Shown here piece after piece: positions 1-7,490 of a stretch of 15,115 nt of DNA. The DNA is from an uncultured Collinsella sp. (GTDB taxonomy: Bacteria; Actinomycetota; Coriobacteriia; Coriobacteriales; Coriobacteriaceae). Each line of letters begins with the position of its first letter. Position 1 is the stretch's first letter. The notes under the pieces were generated by a model. That model did not search any database. It had not been told where the DNA came from and saw only the letters and a list, made by a program, of their open reading frames with translations. The stretch lies in contig URBA01000011.1 in NCBI GenBank assembly GCA_900545905.1, positions 1 to 15,115 of the forward strand, in the 5' to 3' direction. The position numbers were made by a program, and so were the translations under genes.

Positions 1-141
1 GTATTGAGTTTTGCGGGTAGCAATATACTACGAAGACGAATTAACGTACAGTTGTACAGTATCTTTAATTTCAGCAGGTCACAAAACCACAACCCCGACA
101 AATAATTGATCCCTTGGGGACGGAGGAATCATTCAAAAGGA
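1..141. other. Non-coding left edge, no gene recognised
   Basis: I see no convincing coding frame here. The stretch has lower GC than the genes to its right, as expected for an intergenic region. It holds a small dyad, GTACAGTTGTAC near 47-58, and a short GC-rich dyad, TCCCTTGGGGA around 110-120. Neither can be assigned a role. The gene that this region would serve, if any, lies outside the window to the left. Confidence 0.5.
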
Positions 142-211
142 AACGAGAGTGGAAAATCTCCCACTTCAAGCCCGCATTCGAGCCAAAAGTGGGAGATTAT
201 CCACTCTCGTT
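142..211 (-). terminator. Long 70-nt hairpin just after the htpG stop codon
   Basis: Arms 142-166 and 187-211 are complementary at 24 of 25 positions. Inside them, after a symmetric 3x3 internal loop (CAA on both sides), a second stem (170-174 with 179-183) closes a 4-nt loop. The inner stem pairs fully only on the minus strand, where position three is a G.U wobble; on the plus strand it is a C.A mismatch. The hairpin starts 30 nt past the htpG stop on that strand, so it probably forms the 3' end or terminator of the htpG transcript. The U tract after it (TTCCTTTTG) is weak and interrupted. A REP-like dispersed repeat is the main alternative. Confidence 0.55.
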
Positions 212-241
212 CTAATCTAGTTACGGTGCCGTATCCCCGAA

Positions 242-2266
242 CTACATCAAGTTGCAAACAGCCGCCGCGAAGGCAACGGGGTCCTCGGGCAAAATGCCCT
301 CGACCAGCAGAGCCTGGTCATAGAGCAGACCGGAGTACTGCTTGATCTTGTCGGCGTCGCCTGCCTTCTGGGCAGCGACAAGCTTGTCAAAGACCGGGTG
401 CTTGGCGTTGAGCTCGAGCACGCGCTGGCTCTTGGGCATGCCGTCGGGCGCGCCCTCGGGTCCCTTCTGGAGTACCTTCTCCATCTCAAGCGAAAGCGGA
501 CCCTCGGTGGTGATGCAAGCGGGGGCATCGGTCAGGCGCGCGGAGACGGCAACTTTCTCGACCTTGTCACCGAGTGCCTCCTTCATAGCGCTAAAGAGGT
601 CCTCGTTTTCCTTGGTGGCGTCCTCGGCCTCCTTCTTCTCATCCTCGGTCGCTAGGTCAAGATCACCGGTCGCGACGTTCTTGAGCTCCAGATGACGATC
701 CTCGACCTCGGGCTCGGCGCCGTCGGCCACAGCCTTCTCGGCAGCCTCGCGGGCAGCATCGTCCTCGTAGATCTTGGGCATATCGGCGGCAACGTACTCA
801 CGCATAGCCTGGAACGTGAACTCATCCACATCCTGCGTCAGCAGCAGCACGTCATAACCGCGGTCGAGCACGCCCTTTACCACGGGCATCTTGGCCAAGC
901 GCTCACGCGAGTCACCGGCGGCGTAGTAGATGGCCTTCTGATCCTCGGGCATGCCCTTGACATACTCAGCCAGAGTAATCATCTTCTGTTCCTTGGCAGA
1001 CCAGAACAGCAACAGGTCGGCGAGCTCATCGGCCTTCATGCCATAGCTCGAGTAGATACCATACTTAAGGCCACGGCCAAAGTTCTCAAAGAACTTCTCG
1101 TAGGCCTCGCGGTCGTTGTCACGCATATCCTCAAGGTCGGCGGTAATCTTCTTTTCCACACGCTTGGCAATGGCCTTGAGCTGACGGTTCTGCTGCAGCG
1201 TCTCGCGCGAGATGTTAAGCGACACGTCGGCAGAATCCACGACGCCGCGGACAAAGTTATAGTAGTCGGGCAGCAGGTCGTCGCACTTCTCCATGATCAG
1301 GACGTTGGAGCTGTAGAGCGCCAGGCCCTTCTCGTAGTCCTTACTGTACAGATCGAACGGGGCGCGGCCCGGCACAAACAGCAGGGCGTCATACTCGAGC
1401 GTGCCCTCGGCATGGAAGCTGATGGTGCGCGCAGGATCGTCAAAGTCGTGGAACGTGGACTTGTAGAACTCGTCGTAGTCCTTCTGCTCGACATCGGAGC
1501 TGCGCTTTTTCCAGATCGGCGTCATGGAGTTGACGGTCTCGAGCTCCTGGTAGTCCTCGTACTCGGGCGTGTAGTCATCGCCAGCATCCTCGGGCTTGGG
1601 CTTCTGGCGGCTCTTGGACACCATCATCTGGATCGGGTAACGCACATAGTTACTGTACTGCTGAATTAGGCTCTTGAGGCCCCACTCGGTCAGGAAGCGA
1701 TCGTAGGTCTCGGCCTCGCCGTCGGCATCGAGCTTCTCGTTCTCGCGCAGCGTCAGGATGACATCGGTACCGTGCTCGGCACGCTCGCCGTCCTCGATGG
1801 TGTAGCCCTCAAGACCGTCGGATTCCCACACATGGGCGACATCCTCGCCGTAGGCGCGGCTGACGACCTTCACATGGCTAGCGACCATAAAAGCCGAGTA
1901 GAAGCCCACGCCAAACTGGCCGATGATGTCGACATCCGAACCCTGCTGCTCGGCGTTCTCGGTCTTAAACTCCTCGGAGCCGGAATGGGCGATGGTGCCC
2001 AGATTGCGCTCGAGCTCCTCGGCGGTCATGCCAATGCCGTTATCCGAAATAGTGATGGTACGGGCATCTTTATCAAAGGAGACGCGAATAGCCAGGTCGC
2101 CCTGGTCGAGCTTGACGCTCGGGTCCTGCAGGCTCTTAAAGTTGAGCTTGTCGACGGCGTCGCTCGCGTTAGAGATAAGCTCGCGCAGGAAGATTTCCTT
2201 ATTGGTGTAGATGGAGTTGATCATGAGGTCGAGCAGTTTTTTGCTCTCGGTCTTAAATTGACGCAT
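242..2266 (-). CDS. htpG: Chaperone HtpG (bacterial Hsp90)
   Basis: This 674-aa protein is the cytosolic ATP-dependent chaperone of the Hsp90/GHKL family, which works as a homodimer on partly folded client proteins. The N-terminal ATPase domain is clear: FLRELISNASDA at about 26-37 (E and N of the nucleotide site), DNGIGM at 75-80, and the lid/glycine motif GQFGVGFYSAF at 116-126. The middle domain carries NISRETLQQN, with the arginine that contacts the ATP gamma-phosphate. The C-terminal dimerisation part continues through KHPVFDKL to the end. At 674 aa it is some 50 residues longer than the Escherichia coli protein, partly through an acidic stretch after the middle domain (rich in E, D and K). 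The ATG at 2264-2266 has GAAAGGA about 7 nt upstream. It is transcribed alone, behind a leader with an intrinsic terminator. Confidence 0.97.
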   Translation of the reverse strand: MRQFKTESKKLLDLMINSIYTNKEIFLRELISNASDAVDKLNFKSLQDPSVKLDQGDLAIRVSFDKDARTITISDNGIGMTAEELERNLGTIAHSGSEEFKTENAEQQGSDVDIIGQFGVGFYSAFMVASHVKVVSRAYGEDVAHVWESDGLEGYTIEDGERAEHGTDVILTLRENEKLDADGEAETYDRFLTEWGLKSLIQQYSNYVRYPIQMMVSKSRQKPKPEDAGDDYTPEYEDYQELETVNSMTPIWKKRSSDVEQKDYDEFYKSTFHDFDDPARTISFHAEGTLEYDALLFVPGRAPFDLYSKDYEKGLALYSSNVLIMEKCDDLLPDYYNFVRGVVDSADVSLNISRETLQQNRQLKAIAKRVEKKITADLEDMRDNDREAYEKFFENFGRGLKYGIYSSYGMKADELADLLLFWSAKEQKMITLAEYVKGMPEDQKAIYYAAGDSRERLAKMPVVKGVLDRGYDVLLLTQDVDEFTFQAMREYVAADMPKIYEDDAAREAAEKAVADGAEPEVEDRHLELKNVATGDLDLATEDEKKEAEDATKENEDLFSAMKEALGDKVEKVAVSARLTDAPACITTEGPLSLEMEKVLQKGPEGAPDGMPKSQRVLELNAKHPVFDKLVAAQKAGDADKIKQYSGLLYDQALLVEGILPEDPVAFAAAVCNLM

Positions 2267-2296
2267 GTGCAGTCCTTTCGCGCTACCCCCGTCCGC

Positions 2297-2322
2297 AAAA
2301 AACGGCCCGGTCGCCCGAGCCG
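2297..2322 (-). terminator. Intrinsic terminator or attenuator in the htpG leader
   Basis: On the minus strand an 8-bp GC-rich stem (CGGCTCGG with CCGGGCCG, one G.U pair) closes a GCGA tetraloop and is followed at once by six T residues. It therefore has all the parts of a Rho-independent terminator. It ends 30 nt before the htpG ATG, which leaves no room for a complete promoter between it and the gene. It could stop read-through from the acetyltransferase gene upstream, or act as an attenuator in the htpG leader. GTCTGC just before the hairpin can pair with GCGGAC just after the T run, giving an enclosing stem. Confidence 0.75.
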
Positions 2323-2353
2323 CATCGCAGACCTGCTATGTTCAGACTTAGAT

Positions 2354-2359
2354 TTTATA
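2354..2359 (-). promoter_or_regulatory. Possible -10 element for htpG
   Basis: The minus strand reads TATAAA here in an AT-rich patch. The hexamer 17 bp upstream (TGTATA) is a poor -35. Just upstream is a dyad, ACATAC (2380-2385) with GTATGT (2400-2405). No CIRCE (HrcA) or HAIR (HspR) operator is visible. If this -10 is real, the transcript starts near 2347 and its 80-nt leader contains the terminator at 2297-2322. Confidence 0.35.
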
Positions 2360-2469
2360 ACCCATTAGCGCGCATATATACATACGGAATCGAAAAACTG
2401 TATGTCTAAGCGCTCCAATGCGTCAATTGCCAAGGAGTGTCCCCAACCGCCGGCAGAAAAGGAACGTCT

Positions 2470-2970
2470 CTATCTGCCATCTACGCGCTTGGCCATCCAG
2501 ACATGGGGCTGGCCCTCGTCTTCGTAATCTACCGGGGCAATTTGCGTGTAGCCCGCCTTTGCATAGAGCGGCAACACGTATTCCTGCGCATGCAGCTTAA
2601 TAAGCTTAGCGCCGGCATCGCGTGCACACGAAGCACTGGCTTCGACGATCGCACTCGCCAGTCCGCGACGACGCATAGCCGGCAGCACGGCGACGCGCCC
2701 CATAATGTAGGTCTCCCCCGCCGCAACGCCTTCGTCCATGTCGCATGCCGGCAACACCGGGGCCTCTGCGTCAGCCACGCGCTCAAGCTCTTCGGGAAAC
2801 ACGCGCGAGCAACCGGCAAGCTCGCCGTCTACATAGAGCGTCACATGAATGCAGTTTGGATCCTCGTCGATAGCGTCGAACTCATTCTCGTAGCCCTGCT
2901 CGTCTATAAAAACGACGCGGCGCACCAACGCCGCGTCATCAAAACATCCCGTCTTAAGTTGAATATCCAT
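2470..2970 (-). CDS. GNAT-family N-acetyltransferase
   Basis: The protein of 166 aa is a small soluble GNAT acyltransferase, expected to move an acetyl group from acetyl-CoA to an amine; the substrate cannot be read from the sequence. The beginning (VRRVVFIDEQGY) and the acetyl-CoA loop (VAVLPAMRRRGLASAIV, matching R/Q-x-x-G-x-A) are typical, as is the late HAQEYVLPLYAKAGY segment, which resembles the YjcF/ElaA type. I chose the ATG at 2968-2970 because GAAAGGG lies 6 nt before it; an in-frame TTG at 2986-2988 would add six residues but has no ribosome binding site. It starts 39 nt after the cpsB-like gene and may be co-transcribed with it. Confidence 0.85.
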   Translation of the reverse strand: MDIQLKTGCFDDAALVRRVVFIDEQGYENEFDAIDEDPNCIHVTLYVDGELAGCSRVFPEELERVADAEAPVLPACDMDEGVAAGETYIMGRVAVLPAMRRRGLASAIVEASASCARDAGAKLIKLHAQEYVLPLYAKAGYTQIAPVDYEDEGQPHVWMAKRVDGR

Positions 2971-3009
2971 GGCTGCCCTTTCATTCAATGCGAACGTTAG
3001 GGACAGATA

Positions 3010-3660
3010 TTAGCGAAAATGAGCTCCGCGCACGCTAAACTTCGCGCGAGCCTTCGCCAGGCAGTCGTAATGACCCACGTTATGGGCATCGCTCGCGATG
3101 AAGCTGTACAGGTTCTGATCGAACAGGCGCTGTGCCGGCTTTTTCTCGCGACCAAAGCGACCGCCGGCAATAAAGTCCGCCGAAGCCTGCAGCTTGCAGC
3201 CCATATCGACCAGGCGCTCCGCCACGCTTACATCCTTTTGAACCGCACGATAGCGCTCAGGATGAGCGATAATCACCTGGTAACCACGGCACTGCAAATC
3301 GTAAATCGTGTTCTCGTACTCTCTAAACGCATACGCATCGGCATGCGTCGAAAGCTCGAGCAGAAACTCGTTGGTCCCATCGAAATGCAAGTGCTCCGCG
3401 GCATCGATACCAAGCTCAACGAGCTTTCGATGGTTGACCTCGAAGCCCATCTGGAGCGGAAAACCGTCAGCGTTATCACGCAGCAGCTCAAAGGCATCCC
3501 ACATCTTGTCGTAATCAAAATAGGGATCACGGCAGTGAGGAGTGCAAACGATTCTGGTTACACCGGCCCGCTTGGCAGCCTCGAGCATCGCCAAGCTCTC
3601 ATCGAGATCGGCGGCGCCGTCGTCTACACCCGGCAAGATATGGCAATGAATGTCACGCAT
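3010..3660 (-). CDS. CpsB/CapC-type PHP-domain tyrosine-protein phosphatase
   Basis: The 216-aa protein belongs to the metal-dependent PHP phosphatases that dephosphorylate the tyrosine autokinase of capsule or exopolysaccharide systems. Metal-binding motifs of the family are all present: DIHCHILPGVDDGA at 3-16, TPH at 40-42, the glutamate in GFEV at about 74, HPERY at 133-137 and SDAHN at 190-194. Only 22 residues follow SDAHN, against about 40 or more in typical members of 240-255 aa, so the C-terminal helix looks shortened. The ATG at 3658-3660 has AAGG about 9 nt upstream, and the gene begins 17 nt after the kinase gene. The pairing with CpsD and CpsC makes the assignment firm at family level. 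Confidence 0.92.
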   Translation of the reverse strand: MRDIHCHILPGVDDGAADLDESLAMLEAAKRAGVTRIVCTPHCRDPYFDYDKMWDAFELLRDNADGFPLQMGFEVNHRKLVELGIDAAEHLHFDGTNEFLLELSTHADAYAFREYENTIYDLQCRGYQVIIAHPERYRAVQKDVSVAERLVDMGCKLQASADFIAGGRFGREKKPAQRLFDQNLYSFIASDAHNVGHYDCLAKARAKFSVRGAHFR

Positions 3661-3677
3661 AGGTCAGCCTTAATCAA

Positions 3678-4415
3678 CTAAACGTTTGCTCGGTTGGTGA
3701 AGATGCCCTTTTTGGAAGTCCCCTGATCGTCGGAGCCCTTCTTCACCTTCTTACCGTCCTTGGTGTAGTAGGAGTAGTAGTACTCGCTGGTCTCGGTCTC
3801 GCAGTAGTTCATAACGGTACCGATGAGCTTGACCTTCTCGGACTTCTTAAGCTGACCGATGGCGTTGAGCGCCTCCTCGCGCTTGGTGAAGTCCTCACGC
3901 ACGACAAAAAGCGCACCGTCGGTCAGACTTGCGATCTCGGCAGCATCGATGAAGGTGCCGACCGGGGGAGCATCAAAGATGACGTACTGGAACTTGGCGG
4001 ACAGTGCCTTTACCAGCTTGGCAAAGCGGTGAGAGACGATGATGTCGGCAGGATTGGGAATATGCGGCTCGGCATCGAGGAAGTAGAAGTTCTTCTGACC
4101 CGTCTCGACAATCGCCTGGTCAATAGAAACCTGCTCGGAAAGGACTGCATAGAGTCCGCCGCGGGAGCGGACGCCGAGCATATCGGCAAGGGACCTGCGA
4201 CGCATATCAGCCTCGACCAGCAGGACGCTCTTGCCGCTGGTGGCGATAGCCTGGGCAAGGTTGATGGAAACCGTAGACTTGCCCTCGTTGGGAATCGAGG
4301 ACGTAACGGTGATGGTGCGAATGGGGTCGTCCACGCTCGCAAAGCGGATGTTGGCCAGAAGGGTCTTGGCGGCATTCTGTACAACGAGCTTATCGGTGTT
4401 CTTTGCCTTAGCCAT
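3678..4415 (-). CDS. CpsD/CapB-type tyrosine autokinase (BY-kinase)
   Basis: This 245-aa cytoplasmic protein is a bacterial tyrosine kinase of the P-loop ParA/MinD-like type, which autophosphorylates and controls polysaccharide polymerisation and export with its membrane partner. The Walker A motif SSIPNEGKST is at 39-48, the Walker A' motif VLLVEADMRR at 64-73, and the Walker B motif VIFDAPP at 145-151. The C-terminal tyrosine cluster EYYYSYY (211-217) is the expected autophosphorylation site and is followed by a lysine-rich tail. The ATG lies 2 nt after the cpsC-like stop codon; the ribosome binding site (AAAGGTGG) lies inside the end of that gene, so translation is probably coupled. Confidence 0.95.
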   Translation of the reverse strand: MAKAKNTDKLVVQNAAKTLLANIRFASVDDPIRTITVTSSIPNEGKSTVSINLAQAIATSGKSVLLVEADMRRRSLADMLGVRSRGGLYAVLSEQVSIDQAIVETGQKNFYFLDAEPHIPNPADIIVSHRFAKLVKALSAKFQYVIFDAPPVGTFIDAAEIASLTDGALFVVREDFTKREEALNAIGQLKKSEKVKLIGTVMNYCETETSEYYYSYYTKDGKKVKKGSDDQGTSKKGIFTNRANV

Positions 4416-4417
4416 GC

Positions 4418-5074
4418 CTATTTACCACCTTTCATAGCCGGAATTCGGCCAACAACGGGAATGCCCAGGAGCTCTTCTGCCTCTTCGGCACCGCGGATGC
4501 GGGTGTTGAGCATGTCTGCCAAAACGACATAGGCAACTGCGATAAAGATGCCCGCGAGGAACGCGACAGCAACGTACAGCATACGCTTGGGGCCGCTGGG
4601 GACTTCGGGAGTCTTAGCCTCGTCGATAACGTTGATGCTCTGGGCAGCGCCGACGTTCTGAGCGACCGTACTCACCGAGCTGGCCATGGCCTTTGCGACC
4701 TTAGCCGTCTCCTTGGCATCGGTGCCGGTAACCGAAAGCGTAATGACACGCGTGGTGGTCTCGGAGGAAACAGACACCTTGTAGTCATCCAGGTCAGCAA
4801 GGCCCAGCTCATTGGCAGCACCGCTCTTAACGCTATCGCTATCCAGCAGCGTGGCGATATCGTTGGAAAGCATCTGGCTCGCCGAGAGATCGTTGTAGCT
4901 CATCTGACCGCTATCGTCGGTTTTGGCGAGAATGTACATGCTCGTCGTCGCGGTGTAGGTGTTGTCCATCGCAACGAAGGACACGATGCCCATGGCGATC
5001 GCGCAGACCACCGGAAGGGTGATGACCAGCTTAAGGTGCTTCTTCAGCAGCTGGAACAGTTCGAGAAGGGTCAT
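4418..5074 (-). CDS. Wzz/CpsC-family chain-length and kinase-activator protein
   Basis: The protein (218 aa) has the two-transmembrane layout of CpsC/CapA: a first helix at about 15-35 (LVITLPVVCAIAMGIVSFVA), an extracytoplasmic domain, a proline-rich stretch before the second helix (TPEVPSGPKR, 155-164) and the second helix at about 165-187. The short cytoplasmic tail (EELLGIPVVGRIP) is the usual contact and activation site for the CpsD kinase. It is the first gene of the cpsC-cpsD-cpsB set. The ATG at 5072-5074 has GAAAGG 8 nt upstream. The polysaccharide it serves is unknown because no glycosyltransferase, Wzx or Wzy gene lies in the window. Confidence 0.93.
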   Translation of the reverse strand: MTLLELFQLLKKHLKLVITLPVVCAIAMGIVSFVAMDNTYTATTSMYILAKTDDSGQMSYNDLSASQMLSNDIATLLDSDSVKSGAANELGLADLDDYKVSVSSETTTRVITLSVTGTDAKETAKVAKAMASSVSTVAQNVGAAQSINVIDEAKTPEVPSGPKRMLYVAVAFLAGIFIAVAYVVLADMLNTRIRGAEEAEELLGIPVVGRIPAMKGGK

Positions 5075-5121
5075 GCAGCTTGCCTTTCATTTCCCCAGTT
5101 CGGATTGACAAAACTGTCCGT

Positions 5122-5150
5122 ATGTTATCGCATCTTTTTACCGAGACCAA
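5122..5150 (-). promoter_or_regulatory. Possible promoter of the cpsC-cpsD-cpsB operon
   Basis: On the minus strand TTGGTC and TAACAT are separated by 17 bp, which would start transcription about 35 nt before the cpsC-like ATG. Both hexamers are only partial matches to the sigma-70 consensus. A short dyad, GACA-AAAC-TGTC at about 5106-5117, overlaps the expected start and could be an operator. Confidence 0.3.
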
Positions 5151-5166
5151 ACTCTATACATAAGAA

Positions 5167-5180
5167 ACAGGCTCTCCTGT
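5167..5180. terminator. Short hairpin in the phoR-cpsC gap
   Basis: ACAGG and CCTGT form a 5-bp stem with a 4-nt loop, flanked by short A and T runs on either side. It may be a second weak stop for the upstream kinase transcript or a regulatory dyad. It lacks a long uninterrupted U tract. Confidence 0.3.
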
Positions 5181-5215
5181 AAAAATGTCGGAAGCAATCG
5201 TAAAATTGCACAACA

Positions 5216-5244
5216 ACGCCGCACCCGAAAGTCAAATGCGGCGT
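5216..5244 (-). terminator. Probable terminator after the PhoR-like gene
   Basis: ACGCCGCA (minus strand) pairs perfectly with TGCGGCGT over 8 bp, with a 13-nt loop, and is followed by the T-rich TGTTGT. It begins 26 nt after the stop codon of the sensor kinase gene. The tail is T-rich but not a pure run, so the hairpin may only slow polymerase. Confidence 0.6.
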
Positions 5245-5269
5245 CTGCATCAATATCTATGTTGTATCG

Positions 5270-6694
5270 CTATGCGAATGGCTCGTCCTGCCGTATGGGA
5301 AACGTCACCGTAATGGTGGTTCCCACGCCCAACTCGCTCGACAGATCGAGCGTGGCGTGATGATACAGGGCCGCATGCTTGACAATTGCAAGCCCCAGAC
5401 CGGTTCCGCCGCGCGCCTTGGACCTACTCTTGTCCACGCGATAGAACCGCTCAAATACCTTGCCCTGTTCTTCAGGCGCGATACCGATTCCCGTGTCGGC
5501 GACCGCAAGGAACGGATGGCCTTCGTCGTTGGTGCCGCACTGCAGCGTAACCGCACCGCCGGGTCGATTGTAGCGGATGGCGTTGCTCGCCAGATTATAG
5601 ATGAGCTCGTCAATCAAGCGCGACACGCCTTCGATGACCACAGGCTTGGTCTCATGACTTATCGTCACATTCGCCTGACGGGCGACCTGTTCAAGACGCT
5701 GCTCAACCGCGTAGATGGCACGCGAGAGCTCAATAGGCTCCGTGGAACCAATGGGCACCGCCTCGCCCTCAGTTGCACGCTCGGCCTCGTCCAAGTTAGA
5801 CAGCGTAAGGATATCGTTGACAAGCGCTGCCAAGCGGCCCGCCTCACGATAGATGCGACCGCCAAAGTTGCGCAGGTCGCCCTCGCCCTCGACCATGCCG
5901 TTTGCGATGAGCTCGGCATAGCCCGAAATCGCCGTAAGCGGCGTCTTGAGCTCATGGGTGATATTCGCCGTGAACTCGCGGCGCATACGGTCGTTGTCCG
6001 CCAGCACCGCCATTTGGCGCTTGAGCTCCTGGCGCTGCGACTCAATACGCTCAAGCATGGGGACCATCTCGGCATAGGCGTGCTCATAGCTACGGCGTGG
6101 GTGGTCCAAATCCACCTCTTGCAACGGCGCGATGATGGCACGGGACTCGCGGCGCGCCATAAAAAACGAGAGTACCGCACCCGCTGCTGCGATAAGCAGC
6201 ATCGGCGCCACCATCGACAGCAAAATCGCCGCAACGCCAGGCTGGGCCTGCGCCAAGCGGACAACCTGGCCGTTATCAAGGGCGACGGCGCGATACAGCA
6301 TAATCTCGTCGAGCGTAGAGCTTGCGCGCTCCGCGGAACCCGAACCACTCTCAAAGGCCTCGATGACCTCGGGGCGATCGCCATGGTTGGGCAGTGTGGA
6401 AGGCGACGCCTCGTTGTCGTAGGCAACCGATCCATCCTTGTTAATCAGCGTGATGCGCAAGTCCTCTCGATCGAGGCTACGCAAGAACGGGATGGGCTCC
6501 TGCTGCTCGTCGAGGGCGGCAGCAATGAGCTCGGTTTCTTGCGCCAGGTTGGCACTCGTGGCATCCGCCAAGGTGTTTTGCACAAAGAACGCACCCAGCA
6601 CCGTAAACGCCACGATAACCGCCATGGCGCAGACAAAGATCGTCACAAAAACGCGGTGCGACAGCGTATGTTTTCCCTGGGGGGCGAAGACCAC
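5270..6694 (-). CDS. phoR: PhoR-type sensor histidine kinase
   Basis: A 474-aa membrane kinase with one transmembrane helix at about 14-38, an extracytoplasmic sensing domain of about 115 residues, a second helix at about 156-180, and a cytoplasmic kinase core. The H-box is FTANITHELKTPL (phosphorylated His 247), the N-box is NLASNAIRYN (Asn 371), then DTGIGI at 400-405, the F-box FERFYRVDKSRS and the G2 box GTGLGL at 430-435. The core resembles PhoR of Gram-positive bacteria; no separate PAS domain is evident. The start is a GTG at 6692-6694 with GGAGGAG 6 nt upstream, only 3 nt after the regulator's stop codon. Phosphate sensing is inferred from the PhoB-like partner and the adjacent pstB. 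Confidence 0.9.
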   Translation of the reverse strand: MVFAPQGKHTLSHRVFVTIFVCAMAVIVAFTVLGAFFVQNTLADATSANLAQETELIAAALDEQQEPIPFLRSLDREDLRITLINKDGSVAYDNEASPSTLPNHGDRPEVIEAFESGSGSAERASSTLDEIMLYRAVALDNGQVVRLAQAQPGVAAILLSMVAPMLLIAAAGAVLSFFMARRESRAIIAPLQEVDLDHPRRSYEHAYAEMVPMLERIESQRQELKRQMAVLADNDRMRREFTANITHELKTPLTAISGYAELIANGMVEGEGDLRNFGGRIYREAGRLAALVNDILTLSNLDEAERATEGEAVPIGSTEPIELSRAIYAVEQRLEQVARQANVTISHETKPVVIEGVSRLIDELIYNLASNAIRYNRPGGAVTLQCGTNDEGHPFLAVADTGIGIAPEEQGKVFERFYRVDKSRSKARGGTGLGLAIVKHAALYHHATLDLSSELGVGTTITVTFPIRQDEPFA

Positions 6695-6697
6695 GGG

Positions 6698-7426
6698 TTA
6701 CTCCTCCGATGCGGTGGCCGCGGTGTCGTCACCTTCGGCACCATCACCGGCAGAAGGCTCGGCCAAGCGGTAGCCCACGCCGCGCACGGTCTCGATGGCG
6801 CTGGCATGCTCGCCCAGTTTTTGGCGAAGCGTCTGCACGTGCACGTCAACGGTGCGCGAACCGCCGTCGAAGTCCCAGCCCCACACGCTCTGCAGCAACG
6901 ACTCGCGGGTAAAGACCACGCCGGGCTTGCGCATGAGGTACTCGAGCAGGTCGAACTCGCGCAGGGTGAGCTTAAGCGACTCGCCGGCAACGGTCACCTC
7001 GCGATGGCTGGGCGAGAGCACGATGTCGCCCACGCTGAGCACATCGCTTGCCTGTTTGACCATGCCGCCGCGACGCAGCAGTGCGCGGCAGCGGCTGGCG
7101 AGCTCCATGAGCGAAAACGGCTTAGTCAGGTAATCGTCGGCACCGCCATCGAGCGCCATCACCTTGTCGAGCTCGGTATCCTTGGCGGTAAGCATCATGA
7201 TGGGCACCGTCGCCGTCAGGCGATCGGCACGCAGTCGACGCATAATCGCCAAGCCATCGGTATCGGGCAGCATGATGTCGAGCAGGACGGCATCGGGTAC
7301 CCGTCGCGCCACGGCAGCCTTAAACTCACCGTCGCACGAAAAGCCTTCGGCCTCAATCCCCTGCTTGCGCAGCGCATAGACCGTCAAATCCCTGATGTTG
7401 TCATCGTCCTCGACGTAATAGATCAT
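6698..7426 (-). CDS. phoB: PhoB-type OmpR-family response regulator
   Basis: The 242-aa protein has an N-terminal receiver domain and a C-terminal winged-helix DNA-binding domain. The acidic pocket (EDDD near 6-9), phospho-acceptor Asp 50 (LLDIMLPD), Thr 80 and Lys 102 (TKPF) are in place. The winged helix contains LTLREFDLLEYL and the recognition region RTVDVHVQTLRQKLG, ending in VRGVGYRL, followed by an acidic tail of some 20 residues. I chose the ATG at 7424-7426 since AAAGGGG lies 6 nt upstream; another in-frame ATG at 7448-7450 has no good ribosome binding site. It sits between pstB and the kinase gene, so control of phosphate genes is likely; other OmpR-family roles are possible. Confidence 0.9.
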   Translation of the reverse strand: MIYYVEDDDNIRDLTVYALRKQGIEAEGFSCDGEFKAAVARRVPDAVLLDIMLPDTDGLAIMRRLRADRLTATVPIMMLTAKDTELDKVMALDGGADDYLTKPFSLMELASRCRALLRRGGMVKQASDVLSVGDIVLSPSHREVTVAGESLKLTLREFDLLEYLMRKPGVVFTRESLLQSVWGWDFDGGSRTVDVHVQTLRQKLGEHASAIETVRGVGYRLAEPSAGDGAEGDDTAATASEE

Positions 7427-7466
7427 GTTGAACCCCTTTGCGGCCGGCATGACCGCATCTTAACCC

Positions 7467-7480
7467 TAAAGGTACCTTTA
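7467..7480. promoter_or_regulatory. Perfect 14-bp palindrome in the pstB-phoB gap
   Basis: The sequence TAAAGGTACCTTTA is a perfect palindrome in the 64-bp gap between pstB and the PhoB-like gene. It has no U tract and no loop, so it looks more like a binding site than a terminator. A second small dyad (TGCGG with CCGCA) lies between it and the regulator's start. Confidence 0.35.
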
Positions 7481-7490
7481 CTAGATGGTA

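Noticed and set aside
692..1669. A 325-codon open frame on the plus strand, opposite htpG
   Set aside because: It is antisense to the conserved middle of HtpG, has no ribosome binding site worth noting and a low-complexity Val/Leu/His-rich product.
2267..2469. A CIRCE or HAIR heat-shock operator before htpG
   Set aside because: The inverted repeats present (ACATAC/GTATGT and the terminator stem) match neither consensus.
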